This document shows positions 45,695 to 56,800 of a stretch of DNA of 64,000 nt, in pieces. Position numbers and translations under genes: made by a program. The stretch comes from Stenogyne calaminthoides (Eukaryota > Streptophyta > Magnoliopsida > Lamiales > Lamiaceae): contig JBBCBC010000009.1 in the NCBI GenBank assembly GCA_037126765.1, positions 21,970,870-22,034,869 on the forward strand, read 5' to 3'. The notes below the pieces were generated by a model. It saw only the letters and a program-made list of their open reading frames with translations, was not told the origin of the DNA and did not search any database. Each line of letters starts with the position of its first letter. Position 1 is the first letter of the stretch.

Positions 45695-46591
45695 ATTAAA
45701 GCATAGGCAATTAAAATAATGAAATCAGAAAATAGGAGGGAAAAGAAGCATATGACCGAGAAATATGAAATAATACAAGAACAACAACAAACCTCGAATC
45801 CAATATGCAGCAACAATGTTTTCAGCTTTCAATATTAAACATCACAGATAAATCGAACTTAAGTAGAGAAGAATGAATGGAGGTTATTACACACATCCAC
45901 AAGAAAACCGAACATGAGTGGGAACAAAGGTAACCACCCACTATTTTAAAGTCATGTGATCGTGTGATGTGTAAGTGACCGCCAAAACATTTTCGAAAAA
46001 TAGAAAACCATATCTAAAATTAAATAGACACAAATCAGTTCAAATAACTTGTTCAAACCGTGAATTTAACTTATCCAGAACATTAAACGAATCATGTATG
46101 ATAGATAAAGTTCAAATCACTTAAGGTTTCACAAAATGTCGGCACACATATATCTCAACACTCAATTTTGCATGAAATTCATCATCAATTTGTTGCATAT
46201 TTTGAATTTTTCTTTAAACACATGTTCACATTGATCCATCTTTTCAAAAGAGTGCATCGTAGTAGCGAGCTCCGTGCCCCATAGTTACTCAATGGATTGT
46301 GAACAAACATGGATGTATATTTAATCACCTTTTGAAAAGAGAACATCGTAGTAGCGAGCTTCGTGTCCCATAGTTACTCAGTGATTACACATCTAAGTTG
46401 TGTTTTATTTTTAATGCATTTAAGAGATATATGCCCAGGACTCTGTATCTAAACCATGATTCAAACAATAAGATCAAAACACTATCATTTAAAGCTCAAA
46501 AATAAGCAAAAACAGCAGACAAACTCATTATCAGAACCACAATATTGCTTCAAATGTTGGAAATATTTGTCACAACATCTAGTGTTTATTT
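45695..46591 (-). other. Spacer between pol and third ORF of element L
   Basis: About 0.9 kb is non-coding. It contains two direct copies of a roughly 40-bp box with core CATCGTAGTAGCGAGCT (46255-46295 and 46344-46382). The position suits a promoter or splice region serving the downstream ORF, but nothing in the sequence proves that. Confidence 0.55.
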
Positions 46592-47548
46592 TCAGATATA
46601 GCAAAGACCAAGAGATTTCCTAAGTGAAGAAAACCTCTCATTATCAAGGGCTTTTGTGAAAATATCAGCAAGTTGTTTTTCAGTAGAAATGTGTTCTAAC
46701 TTCACAACTTCTTTCTCTACAAGATCTCTTATAAAGTGATGTCTTATACTTATATGCTTAGTCAAAGAATGTTGCACAGGATTCTTGAAAATATTGATAG
46801 CACTAGTATTATCACAATAAACAGTCAAAATACCACTTTCAAACCCATAATCATCAAACATCTTTTTAAGCCATAGCAGTTGAGTGCAGCAACTTCCAGC
46901 AGCAACATATTCAGACTCAGTTGTTGATTGTGAAACACAATTCTGTTTCTTACTATGCCAGGAGATAATGTTGTTTCTCATGTAGAAACATCCTCCACTA
47001 GTACTTTTTATGTCATCACAGTCACATGCCCAATCTGCATCACTATAGCCAACTAAAGAGCAATTAGTATCCTTTGAGTACCAAATACCTAGATCACATG
47101 TTCCAGCCACATATCTTATAATTCTTTTTACAGAACTGAGATGTGATTCCTTAGGATTAGCTTGATATCTAGCACAAAGACAAACACTATACATAATATC
47201 AGGCCTACTAGAAGTTAAGTACAAAAGACTTCCAATCATTGATCTATACAAAGTAGGATCAACATCTTTTCCAATCAAGTCTTTACACAACTTTTGAGTT
47301 GAACCCATAGGAGTTTTCATAGTTTTAGCACTTTCCAAACCAAACATTTTCACTAGATTCTTAGCATATTTGTTTTGACAAAAGAAAATGTCATCTTTCA
47401 TTTGTTTGATTTGAAGACCTAAAAAGAAATTTAGTTCTTCAACCATGGACATTTCAAAAGTACAGGTCATTTCTTTAACAAAACTTTCAAGCATATCATT
47501 ATTAGTTGAACCAAATACAATATCATCAATATATATTTGAACAACCAT
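46592..47548 (-). pseudogene. RT C-terminal half and RNase H of element L
   Basis: This open frame of 318 codons begins VVQIYIDDIVFGSTNNDML (YIDD catalytic box). It continues through FFLGLQIKQMKDDIFFCQNK and YRSMIGSLLYLTSSRPDIMY, and has a full RNase H: GYSDADWACD, STTESEYVAAGSCCTQLLW, LTVYCDNTSAINIFKNPVQH, HIDIRHHFI-like HISIRHHFIRDLVE, and QLADIFTKALD. All catalytic acidic residues look present. It is the best-preserved part of L. Confidence 0.9.
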
Positions 47549-48494
47549 GATATCATTCTTAGATTTTTTTTATGAACAAGGTTCTATCAGTTTCACCTCT
47601 CAAAAATCCAAACTCAAGTAAGAAATCAGTAAGTCCACCATACCAAGCTCTAGGTGCTTGTTTTAGACCATATAAAGCTTTCTTTAACTTGTAAACATGA
47701 TCAGGAAATTCTAGATTTTCAAAACCTTTAGGTTGTTCAACATAAGCTTCATCATCCAGAATACCATTTAAGAAAGCAGCTTTAACATCCATTTGATGCA
47801 AGTTAATGTTAATGAAACATGCAATAGCAAGAAGTAATCTAATAGATTCTATTCTAGCAACAGGAGCAAATGTTTCATCAAAATCTATTCATTCAATCTG
47901 AGTATAACCTTTAGCAACCAATCTAGCCTTATTTCTCACAATATTACCAGATTCGTCAGTTTTATTTTTGAAAATCCACTTTGTTCCTATGACATTAATA
48001 TCAGAATTAGGTCTAGGTACAAGTGTCCAAACATAATTTCTTTCAAACTGATTAAGCTCTTCATGCATAGCATTTATCCAATTTTCATCATTAAGAGCTT
48101 CTTTCACATTCTTAGGCTCAATTGCAGAATGATAACACTCAAAAGTTACTTGATTGCATGACATGCAAACTGATCTTACAAGGTTATTGATATGAATACC
48201 CATTCTTCTTCTAGTTTGTATATATGTGGTAGCTTCTCCAATGATCTGATCTGATGGATGTCTTTTCATTATCTTTGTTGAGGGAACCAACTGTTTTGAA
48301 TACTGTGAATCTTGTGATAGATTTTTAGTATTTGAACTTTTGGGTAATGTTGAATCAAATGTTGAAGGAACATTCAGATCAACATCCTTACAATCTTCAG
48401 TGTCATCAGTATCTTTGGATACTTCTATCAAATCTGATACATTGTCTTCAGCACTTTTTCCTGCAAGACTTGCAAGTTCATCAAAATACCACAT
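47549..48494 (-). pseudogene. RT N-terminal half of element L
   Basis: Frames 48494-47889 and 47801-47559 carry ENWINAMHEELNQFERNYVW, WIFKNKTDESGNIVRNKARL and VAKGYTQIE, then after an in-frame stop the SIRLLLAIA region, MHQMDVKAAFLNGILDDEAY and KKALYGLKQAPRAWYGGL. Stops at 47889 and about 47559 break it. The order and motifs are those of Sirevirus RT. Confidence 0.87.
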
Positions 48495-49315
48495 TAACAG
48501 ATTCTTGTATTGTATCAGTTCTCAAGTTATAGATTCTATATGTCTTGCTATATATTCTTAGAATATCCTAAGAAAAATCCTTTATCACTTTTTTGAATCA
48601 AACTTATGCAACTGATCTCTATCATTCAAGATGTAACAAACACAACCAAAAACATGAAAGTATTTCAAATTTGGTTTCTTGTTATTCAGAATCTCATAGG
48701 GAGTACAATTACTACCAGAACGAATGTATACTCTATTCACAATGTGACAAGCAGTATTTAAAGCTTCAGCCAAGAATTTCTTAGAAAGACTTTTTGAGGT
48801 TAGCATAACTCTTGACATTTCTTGCAAAGTTCTATTCTTTCTTTTAGTAATTCCATTTTGTTGTGGAGTTTTAGGTGAGGAAAACTCTTGTAAAATACCT
48901 TTCTTTTCACAGAAATTAGTAAACAAACTGTTTTCAAATTCCCTTCCATGATCAGATCTTATCCTACTGATCTTTAAATATAAAACAGTTTTAAACCTTT
49001 TGTAAAGAATTTTAAACTCATAAAAGGTATCAGATTTTTCTTTCAGAAATATAACCCAAGTATATCTAGAAAAAATCATCTACAAGAACATAAGAAGACC
49101 TCTTTCCACCTAAACTTTCAGTTTCCATAGGACTCATTAGATCCATATGAATCAATTCACAACACCTGTTTGTTGTACATGTTGACAACATTTGATGTGT
49201 TGTCCTTACTTGCTTACCTTTCTGGCATGGTCCACAGATTTTTCATTTTTCAAAGTTAAGATCAGGTAAACCAACAACAGCACCTAGTCTATGCAATCTC
49301 TGAATACTTCTCTAA
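48495..49315 (-). pseudogene. Integrase of element L
   Basis: The open part 49079-48585 reads SRYTWVIFLKEKSDTFYEF, SRIRSDHGREFENSLF (second catalytic Asp), then PQQNGITKRKNRTLQEMSR, and AEALNTACHIVNRVYIR. In active copia integrases the position after NGV/I is Glu (NGVVERKNR); here it is Thr, so the catalytic Glu appears lost. Upstream, the gag-pre-integrase zinc region (49315-49080) is broken by stops, although CGPCQKGKQ-like and DLMSP-like segments can still be picked out. Confidence 0.82.
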
Positions 49316-50557
49316 TTAATGACCAAGTTTTTGATGCCACAAAATAATATCATCTGCTTTAGCACTTTTACAAGCATGATTTGAACCAATCAAATAACAA
49401 TTATCATCAGATCTATTGTCTGTCATTAAGCATTCATCATTCTTATCAAACACATAGCATGAATTCTTGTCAAATTTCACATGTAACTCATCATCACATA
49501 ACTGACTAATACTAATCAGATTAGCAAGTAAATCTTTTACATGTAACACATTTGTCAACTTTGGAAAACCAGAAACATTCAATGTTCCTTTACCAACAAC
49601 TTTACCTTTTGAACCACCACCATAGGTAACATGACCACCATTGTATGATGTATAATTAGTCAGATGATTAACTTGACCAGTCATGTGTCTAGAACAACCA
49701 CTATCAAAATACCAAGATCCAGGAACACATGCTTTCAAAGATGTATACACAACATTACAAGACATGTTCTTATGAATCAACTCTTTAGTGTTGTTAACCT
49801 GTTTTATGGGATGTTCAACTTTATCAGGTAAAAATATTCCAGCTTTTATATCTCTTCTTAACTTAGAACAATATGGACAAATGTGACCTACTCCAACACA
49901 ATAAAAATAGACATAGTCTTTAAACAAACCATCATATTTCTTTTGTTTACCTTTCAAAGATTTTGGTACAGAAGTTCCAGCTTTTACAAAAGAAATAGGT
50001 TCACATGATATAGGAGTATACTCAAAAGATTTTTCAAAGCCAAGTCCAGCATTACCATGTCTACCAATCATCAATGCATCATTCAAATCAATAGTGCTAG
50101 TAGAAAACTTTTTAAAGCTAAGAGTAGTGCTTTTAAGTTCATCTTTCAAAGCATAAATTTCCACATCTTTTCTAGTTAAAAGAATTTCAAGCTTAACAAG
50201 ATTTTCTTTCAAATCTGAATTTTCTAAAGATAAAGAACTCAACACCTGTTTTTGAGTTTCTAAATCAGATTTAAACTTCAGATATTCAGAGTTACAATTA
50301 GCAGAACTTGATGTTTCAACATTCAGAATAGTTCCAGCAAAACAGTTAATCTCATAATCATATTTACTGAATGTTGTTTCAGATGTTGTGATAACATCTG
50401 AATCTGCTTCAGACCAATAATCATCGAGATCATCATCAAATGTATCATCATAAACTATTCTAGCAGACATAACACTTAGTTCACATTTATCAGCATCAGT
50501 TTCATCATCAGAATCATCACTTAAAGTGGCATTAAAGTTCATCTTCTTCCTAAGCAA
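49316..50557 (-). pseudogene. gag C-terminus and protease of element L
   Basis: This 413-codon frame holds an acidic region, a strong coiled coil (KSDLETQKQVLSSLSLENSD onward, to about residue 150), a second zinc knuckle in which the first Cys is Tyr (YFYCVGVGHICPYC), and the protease with GSWYFDSGCSRHMTG (DSG active site). It ends with the gag-pre-integrase HQKLGH before a stop. A coiled coil in gag is typical of Sireviruses. Confidence 0.85.
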
Positions 50558-51583
50558 AGTATTAGCACATTCATTAGCATAATGACCATATCCAGAACAT
50601 GCATCACATTTAACCTTTTTTTTGTACTCAGGATCATATTTGAACTTGTTATCCTTTGTAAATTATCTAGGTTGATTGAAACTGGAAGACTGACTTGGAA
50701 CAAGCTTTTTATCAGAGGGAGAAGAGTTTTGATTAAACTTATCCTTTGATTGAAATTGACCATTTGGTCTTCTGAACTTTCCTTTTAGATAAGATTTGAA
50801 TTGCTTAGTGATAAGAGCAAATTGTTCAGAAACATTTTCATCACATAAATCAGAAATATCATCATCAGAATCAACTTCAGTCACATAAGGATGTTTACCA
50901 ACATTATCAGAAGTTTCACCTCTAAAAGCAAGTATTTTCTTGTCTTTATCTTTCCCATGTTTATCATCATCTAACATATTTGAGTTTATCTCATAAGTTT
51001 TCAAAATACTGATCAACTCATTTTAACTCAATAAATCAGTGTTCTTAGCCTCTTCTATTGCACATATTTTAGCATCAAATCGTTTAGGAACAGTTTTAAG
51101 TATCTTATTGACTAACCGAGTGTTGGAAATTTGATCACCAAGTGAGTGTGACTCATTAGCAATCTCACTTATCCTTTCATTGTATGATGAAATGCTTTCA
51201 TCATCCTTCATCTTCAAGTTTTCAAACTTGGTTCCCAACATTCTGAGTCTAGTCCTTCGAACACTTTCTGATCCTTCACAATGTTCCTGCAATATTTCCC
51301 ATGCATCCTTAGAAGAAACACAGTTAGATATCAGTTTAAACATTGAAACATCAGTAGCAGTAAATATAGCATTAAGAGGTTTAGAATTGAAATTGGCCGA
51401 TGTGCATTCATCATTGGACCAATCAATCTCCTTTTTGACTTGTGATTCTCCATCTCTATCATCAATTGTTCTTGCTCTCTCATCTATAGACTTAATGTAC
51501 ATGCACATTTTAGGTTTCCAATATGGGTAATTTGATCCATCCAAAATTGGAGGTTTTAAAGAAGGAGTCAGTGGATAATCCAT
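50558..51583 (-). pseudogene. gag N-terminal part of element L
   Basis: It starts at 51583, only 57 bases from the 5' LTR: MDYPLTPSLKPPILDGSNYP, then YWKPKMCMYIKSIDE and AWEILQEHCEGSESVRRTRL, the conserved gag opening (UBN2/DUF4219 type). A stop at 51023 precedes a second frame to 50663. A complete CCHC zinc knuckle CDACSGYGHYANEC lies at about 50570-50612 in yet another frame, so two or more breaks separate it from the start. Confidence 0.85.
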
Positions 51584-51640
51584 TGCAAAAACACACTTTA
51601 AACACAGGACCTTTAACTTAGTGTATCAAGTTTATGGCTC

Positions 51641-52421
51641 TGGCGTGTGTGTGCGTGTAATTTTCAGAGTGTTGTTAAAAATGTTATGCAACATGTAAAA
51701 CAACATATGACAGCAGAAGCATAAAAACGCAGTGCAAAGGATTTCAAAATTTTGTATAGTCTGTAATCCACACTATACAAACCTCATGGTTAAAAACATC
51801 ACTATAACAAGTAGTGAGATACACACGAATCTCTTACAAAATCCTAAAAGGTGTAGTGAAAAACCACACACCAAAATCAATCTATCCAATCAAGTAACTA
51901 GTGATCTTATTCAACCTAAAACTTGATCTAATAAGATAAAATCAATACTGATAGGAGAGATTGTATTCCCTCGACCAGTACACATAGAATAACATCGACC
52001 CTCACACCCCTAGAATTACAAACACTCGATTTTTCACTCTTGGTTGTGTCTTGGATGTTACTCTCTTAAGTTTGGAGTAGAGCAAATGGGATTTCACTTT
52101 AACTCCAACTTGAATGTCGACCAATGCAATCTATTTATAGACTTTCGGACCAACTGCATTGTCCTATCCACTTGGTGTGAACAACCTTGAACTTCTCCTC
52201 CACTATCTCCATGATCTTGGTGTAACCACCCATAATCTTTCTATTCTCACTCCATCAGTGCAACTGCTTGATAATTTTCGAGATTATTTTCAACCTGCAA
52301 TGTAGGAAACATGGAGAAACACATCTATTAAACCGGAGTCAGTATTAGGAGAAAGGACAAATTTATGATATTGTGCAGAATGTTGTCAAACATCTGGAAC
52401 AACATCCGTGCAACATCAACA
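51641..52421 (-). repeat. 5' LTR of element L
   Basis: The LTR is 781 bp, the same length as the 3' LTR. The primer site expected beside it is incomplete: only CAGAGCCAT of the initiator-Met complement remains at the LTR edge (about 51635-51643). Confidence 0.87.
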
Positions 52422-52426
52422 CAATT

Positions 52427-52646
52427 CTACAAGAATGTACATCTGCTCTCATACCAACTGTCACACCCTGATTTTTAATAAATAAAACTCGTACATTAGG
52501 GAGTGATATAACTAGTGTAAAAATAATTTAACAAGAATCTTTATGTGCATAAATAAGTTCAAGGGGATGACCAGAAAGAAATATTTAACTATCAAATTCC
52601 GATCTGCAAAACTTTTAAAATAAAATAAATTCCGATTGATCTCGAA
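52427..52646. repeat. Tandem duplication, second unit, right part
   Basis: Resumes TCTACAAGAATGTACATCTG and runs in register with 41390-41604, ending near CCGATTGATCTCGAA. Its separation from 42207 is due to insertion of L. Confidence 0.82.
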
Positions 52647-53894
52647 AAAAAATTCTAACAAAACCACAATCAAATATTCATCATTAAAAATTTAAACAAT
52701 AATTGAAAGAAATATAATAAAAATAAAGAGAGAAGAAAATACCATGAGATACTTTTGTAGAAGAAGTAAAAAAAAATCGAGGAGTGCAATCGTATTTAAG
52801 CGAATACAAATAATTTTAGGATAAAATCTCATATAAATAGATGTATTAGAAGTGGGCTTGGACTTAAATAAGATATAAATTACTTCAATTTATAAGCTAA
52901 GAGAATATTAAACAACTCAAGCGCACACAACCCAACTAAAATAATTCATTCATGGGGAAAATAAAACGTGAATAGCAAAAACTCAACCATCTCTCAATAA
53001 ATATTGTTCACCTCAAAAGAATCAACTTATTGTTCACCTAGTCTTCATTTTTTACTAAAGAAAGGAACAAAAAAAAAATTATTGGCATAGCAAATAAATT
53101 CAAACGTATTCAGTATTTAGAAAAGAACAACGTTGAAATTCAAACTTTAAATGCATACTTAGTTCCCTGATTCCTCTTTATACACATCCATTGATCCACA
53201 TTCGCCTAGAGGAACAATATAAAGAGGTCAAATTAATGTGAATATGATTCATAATCATACAATTATAAAGAGAAAACACTCTAACTTGAATATCCCAAAG
53301 CAATAAATTTATGAGTTAATGACTCTAAGGTAAAAAAAAAGGAAGTAGTAATTCTAAGGTACAAATGCAATTTTTATTTACTCTAAGGTACAAAAAAAAC
53401 TGTACTTTGTTTGAAAAAAAAGCATCTTTGTGCCAAAAAAATTGCATTTAGAAACTTTGAGTTTTTTCTTTTTTGACTTTCTTCTTAAAGTTTTTCCCCC
53501 TAAATTTATGTCATGCAAATATAAAGGGTTGCAAAGAAATTTATAGTATGATGAGAAATCATAATTATATAACAGTGATTGTTATTTGAATTGTACATAT
53601 TTTCTCGAGATCAAAGCTCGCAGTGATAAAACCCCTCCAACAAAGCTAGAGTAGACTTATCTAATGAGCTCATGACAAGTAATTATACAAGAGAAAAAAG
53701 TAAAGTATATATCCATCTAAACCCTTAAAAAAAGATTAACACTTTAGTGCACAGCTGATACTATTCAATATAAACAACTAATATTGTTCATTGGAAACAA
53801 GTAATACTGAACAACTGATAACTTTTAATAAAATAACTAATACCGTTATACGATGTCATTGATGCATAGAGGTATTTGCCCATAATAAAAGACT
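52647..53894. other. AT-rich intergenic stretch
   Basis: No gene, RNA or clear mobile element was seen here. The left part may belong to the same old LTR as 52455-52646. Runs of A and T are frequent. The 3' end of the kinase transcript should fall at its right edge. Confidence 0.5.
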
Positions 53895-56800
53895 TCACTC
53901 ATCAATTTCCAATATGAGAGGCAACTCTGGTTGGAAATGTTTTTCAACAAGACTTGCCACAGTTCCCTCTGGAAATGGATTGGGCGGCATAGTGAGATCA
54001 GTTCCATCTCCTTCCAACATTTGAACCACATCTTTCATCGAGGGACGATCATTAGGATACCACTGAATGCAACACAACCCAACAATCGTAAGCTTCCTTC
54101 CAATATTACCCTCCTCGGTTTGTTCCTCATTCTGTGCCTTCGTCCACAACTCATCTCCTAAATTCAAATGATTAAAAACCCATTGCGGAAAGTACACCTG
54201 ACTAGTATTCACCTTCGTATCCACATTCTTCCTCCCTCCAACCATTTCAAGAAGCAACATTCCAAAGCTATAAACATCAGACTTATACGACACTTTTCCA
54301 AATGTCCTCGACAACACCTCAGGCGCAATGTACCTGATGAATATATTGATGAAGATCAACATTTGACTTTTATATTTGGATATTTATGTTTAAGATAAGA
54401 TTTGATTTTATTATATTAGGATTATAAGTTACCTATCTTTATATTATTATATATTATAAGGGTTATACTAATTTTGACAAAAAAAAAAAATCACCCAAAC
54501 AAGTTTTTTATATTTTTCATGAGTCATAGAAAAAAAACAATTTAAAAGTATTAGTTCATGTGATGAAAAGTATTAGTTGTGTATTGTAAAGCACTAATAC
54601 TCTTCAGCCTACAAACTATTACTTTCATTTGTGTGGACAAATACTTTTCTGACTTCTTGTGATAAATATCAGTGTTTTTATGTCAAACTTTAAACCTTAG
54701 CCAAAATTATAATCGATTGCACGGTACAATTGGTGTATAGAAATTTTTGTCATATTATAAAGAGACGTGTTTTTTTTCTTTATTAAGGAGTTGAATTTAA
54801 TTAATGAAAAAAAAAATATTTTACAACTTTTTTATTAATAAACATACTTACCCCATTGTTCCCCTAGCAGCTGTCATAGTCACCCCACTCTGCTCCTTTG
54901 AACACAACTTCGCCAGCCCAAAATCACAAATCTTAGGAATTAAATTTTCATCCAACAAAATGTTATGAGGCTTGATGTCGAAATGCAGAATTTGTTGATC
55001 ACACCCCTGGTGAAGATACTCAATTCCTTTCGCAATCCCAAGTGCAATCTCTTGCATCTTCTCCCAACCAAGAGAGGTCCGTTTGGATTCCGTCTGGAAA
55101 ATGAACTTTTCTAGAGAATCATTTGGGAGAAACTCGTAAACCACCACTCTTCTTAACCCTTCCGCACAGAACCCTACCAAACGCACCACATTTACGTGGT
55201 GAATCCTTCCAATCGTGCTCACTTCGTTCACAAACTCCTCCCCACATTTTTCCTTGGTATTGTTCAGCACTTTTACTGCTACGCTTATCTCTCTTGTTAA
55301 CTTTCCCTTATACACTATTCCGTACCCTCCTTCACCCACTTTTTCACTGAATTCGTTCGTTATCTTTCTTATATCAGCGTAGTAGAATCTTGTGGGCTTA
55401 AGCCCTCTGTAATCTTCTATAAACTTTTCAACCTTCTTTTGATTCTCTCGGATTCTTATAAACATAACTATACCAAAAATGACACCGACAATTGTCATTA
55501 ACAAAACGAAAGAACCTAAAGTAGCAGTTGCATTCCGTTCCTTCTCTATTAATCCTGTAATCAACACAACAAGAATATTTATAACCAATCGTTCCATTAA
55601 ATCTCATTTAAGCTCACTTTGATATAAATATGAAACAAGCTTCAATATATTTTTGTATTTGATAGAATCTAACCAATTATTCATGCTCAAAACGTTACCA
55701 ATTTTGATTGTTGTTCTAGAGAAGAAACAAAAAATTGTTTCAAAATATATGTTATCTTTTTTTCAAGGGTATTTTTATCCAGCTTTGCCATTTTCTTAAT
55801 TTTTTGTGATATGTTACATTTATTGAGTTAAAAATTATTATCAGGTAAAACACACAAAATGGTATAGTAATCATTTTTATAAGTAATTATGGATTTTGAA
55901 TAACTTTATTATTCTATGTGAAACATAAAATATCAACAATTAAATTTGGGCAAAGTATAGGGTGAACAAGTTTCATAAGAATCTATGAAAATTGTTAAAG
56001 AATGTGACTTATATTATTAAAGGGTATTAGTTTTCATAACACTGAAGAGTGTGACTTATATTATAGCAAATGATATTAATAGTGATAACTGAAGGGTATA
56101 ATTTATATTGCTTTCAAAAAAAAAATGTGTAATTTATATTACAAAAAAATATTAATCGTGATAACTGACAGGTCATACCTGTAAAAAAAGAAATTAATTT
56201 CACGATGAACAAGTTTCACAATATACCAACTCATAAATTGGAAACTAAGTGGGTTATAAAGATAAACAAGTGCTCAACCCAATTAATATTTTATATTCTA
56301 AACAGTGACTCTTTGTATACTAAATTATAATAATACTTGAAGAAAAAAAGTTCATGTGAACCGGCTCACAAGAGACTAGCCATGTTTGTTTTGGGATTCA
56401 CACGGATGGACTTTGGACTTTGCGCTCCCCGTCTCATACGAGTTTGAAATTTAAAGTCTGATTTTTAAATCCCACATTCAATCCACACCTACAAATACTA
56501 ATAAAACATATTATTATTCTTCCCAATACATCACTTTATACACTATATTATTCTTCTCAATATAATATAATAATACAACTTCAATCGCTATTAAACATTG
56601 ATTTGACATAAAGTTAAATCTCACTCTACTCAAATCTCAAAACAAACACGCATTTACTATTCATTAAGAATTTAAATCCCGGATTCTAAAACTTTGATTT
56701 GCTCCGCACACTTAAAACCCAAAACAAACGCTCAAACATAAATTTCGAAACGGTTCGGCGCAACAAACAAAGTTAGGCGCGGTTCTTGATGCTTTTTCTG

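Larger units (their letters stand above)
42208..52421 (-). mobile_element. Sirevirus-like copia retrotransposon L
   Basis: A 10.2-kb minus-strand element with 781-bp LTRs at 51641-52421 (5') and 42208-42988 (3'), and a near-perfect target duplication CAAGT/CAATT at 42203-42207 and 52422-52426. Reading leftward: gag with coiled coil and zinc knuckles, protease, integrase, RT, RNase H, a spacer, then an additional large ORF after pol. That ORF and the GGGGGAG-type polypurine tract are hallmarks of the Sirevirus (SIRE/Maximus) lineage of copia elements. The LTRs are nearly identical, so it is fairly young, but stops and frameshifts break its genes. Confidence 0.88.

Noticed and set aside
55123..55350. 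75-codon plus-strand ORF opposite the kinase exon
   Set aside because: Antisense shadow of the conserved kinase coding sequence.
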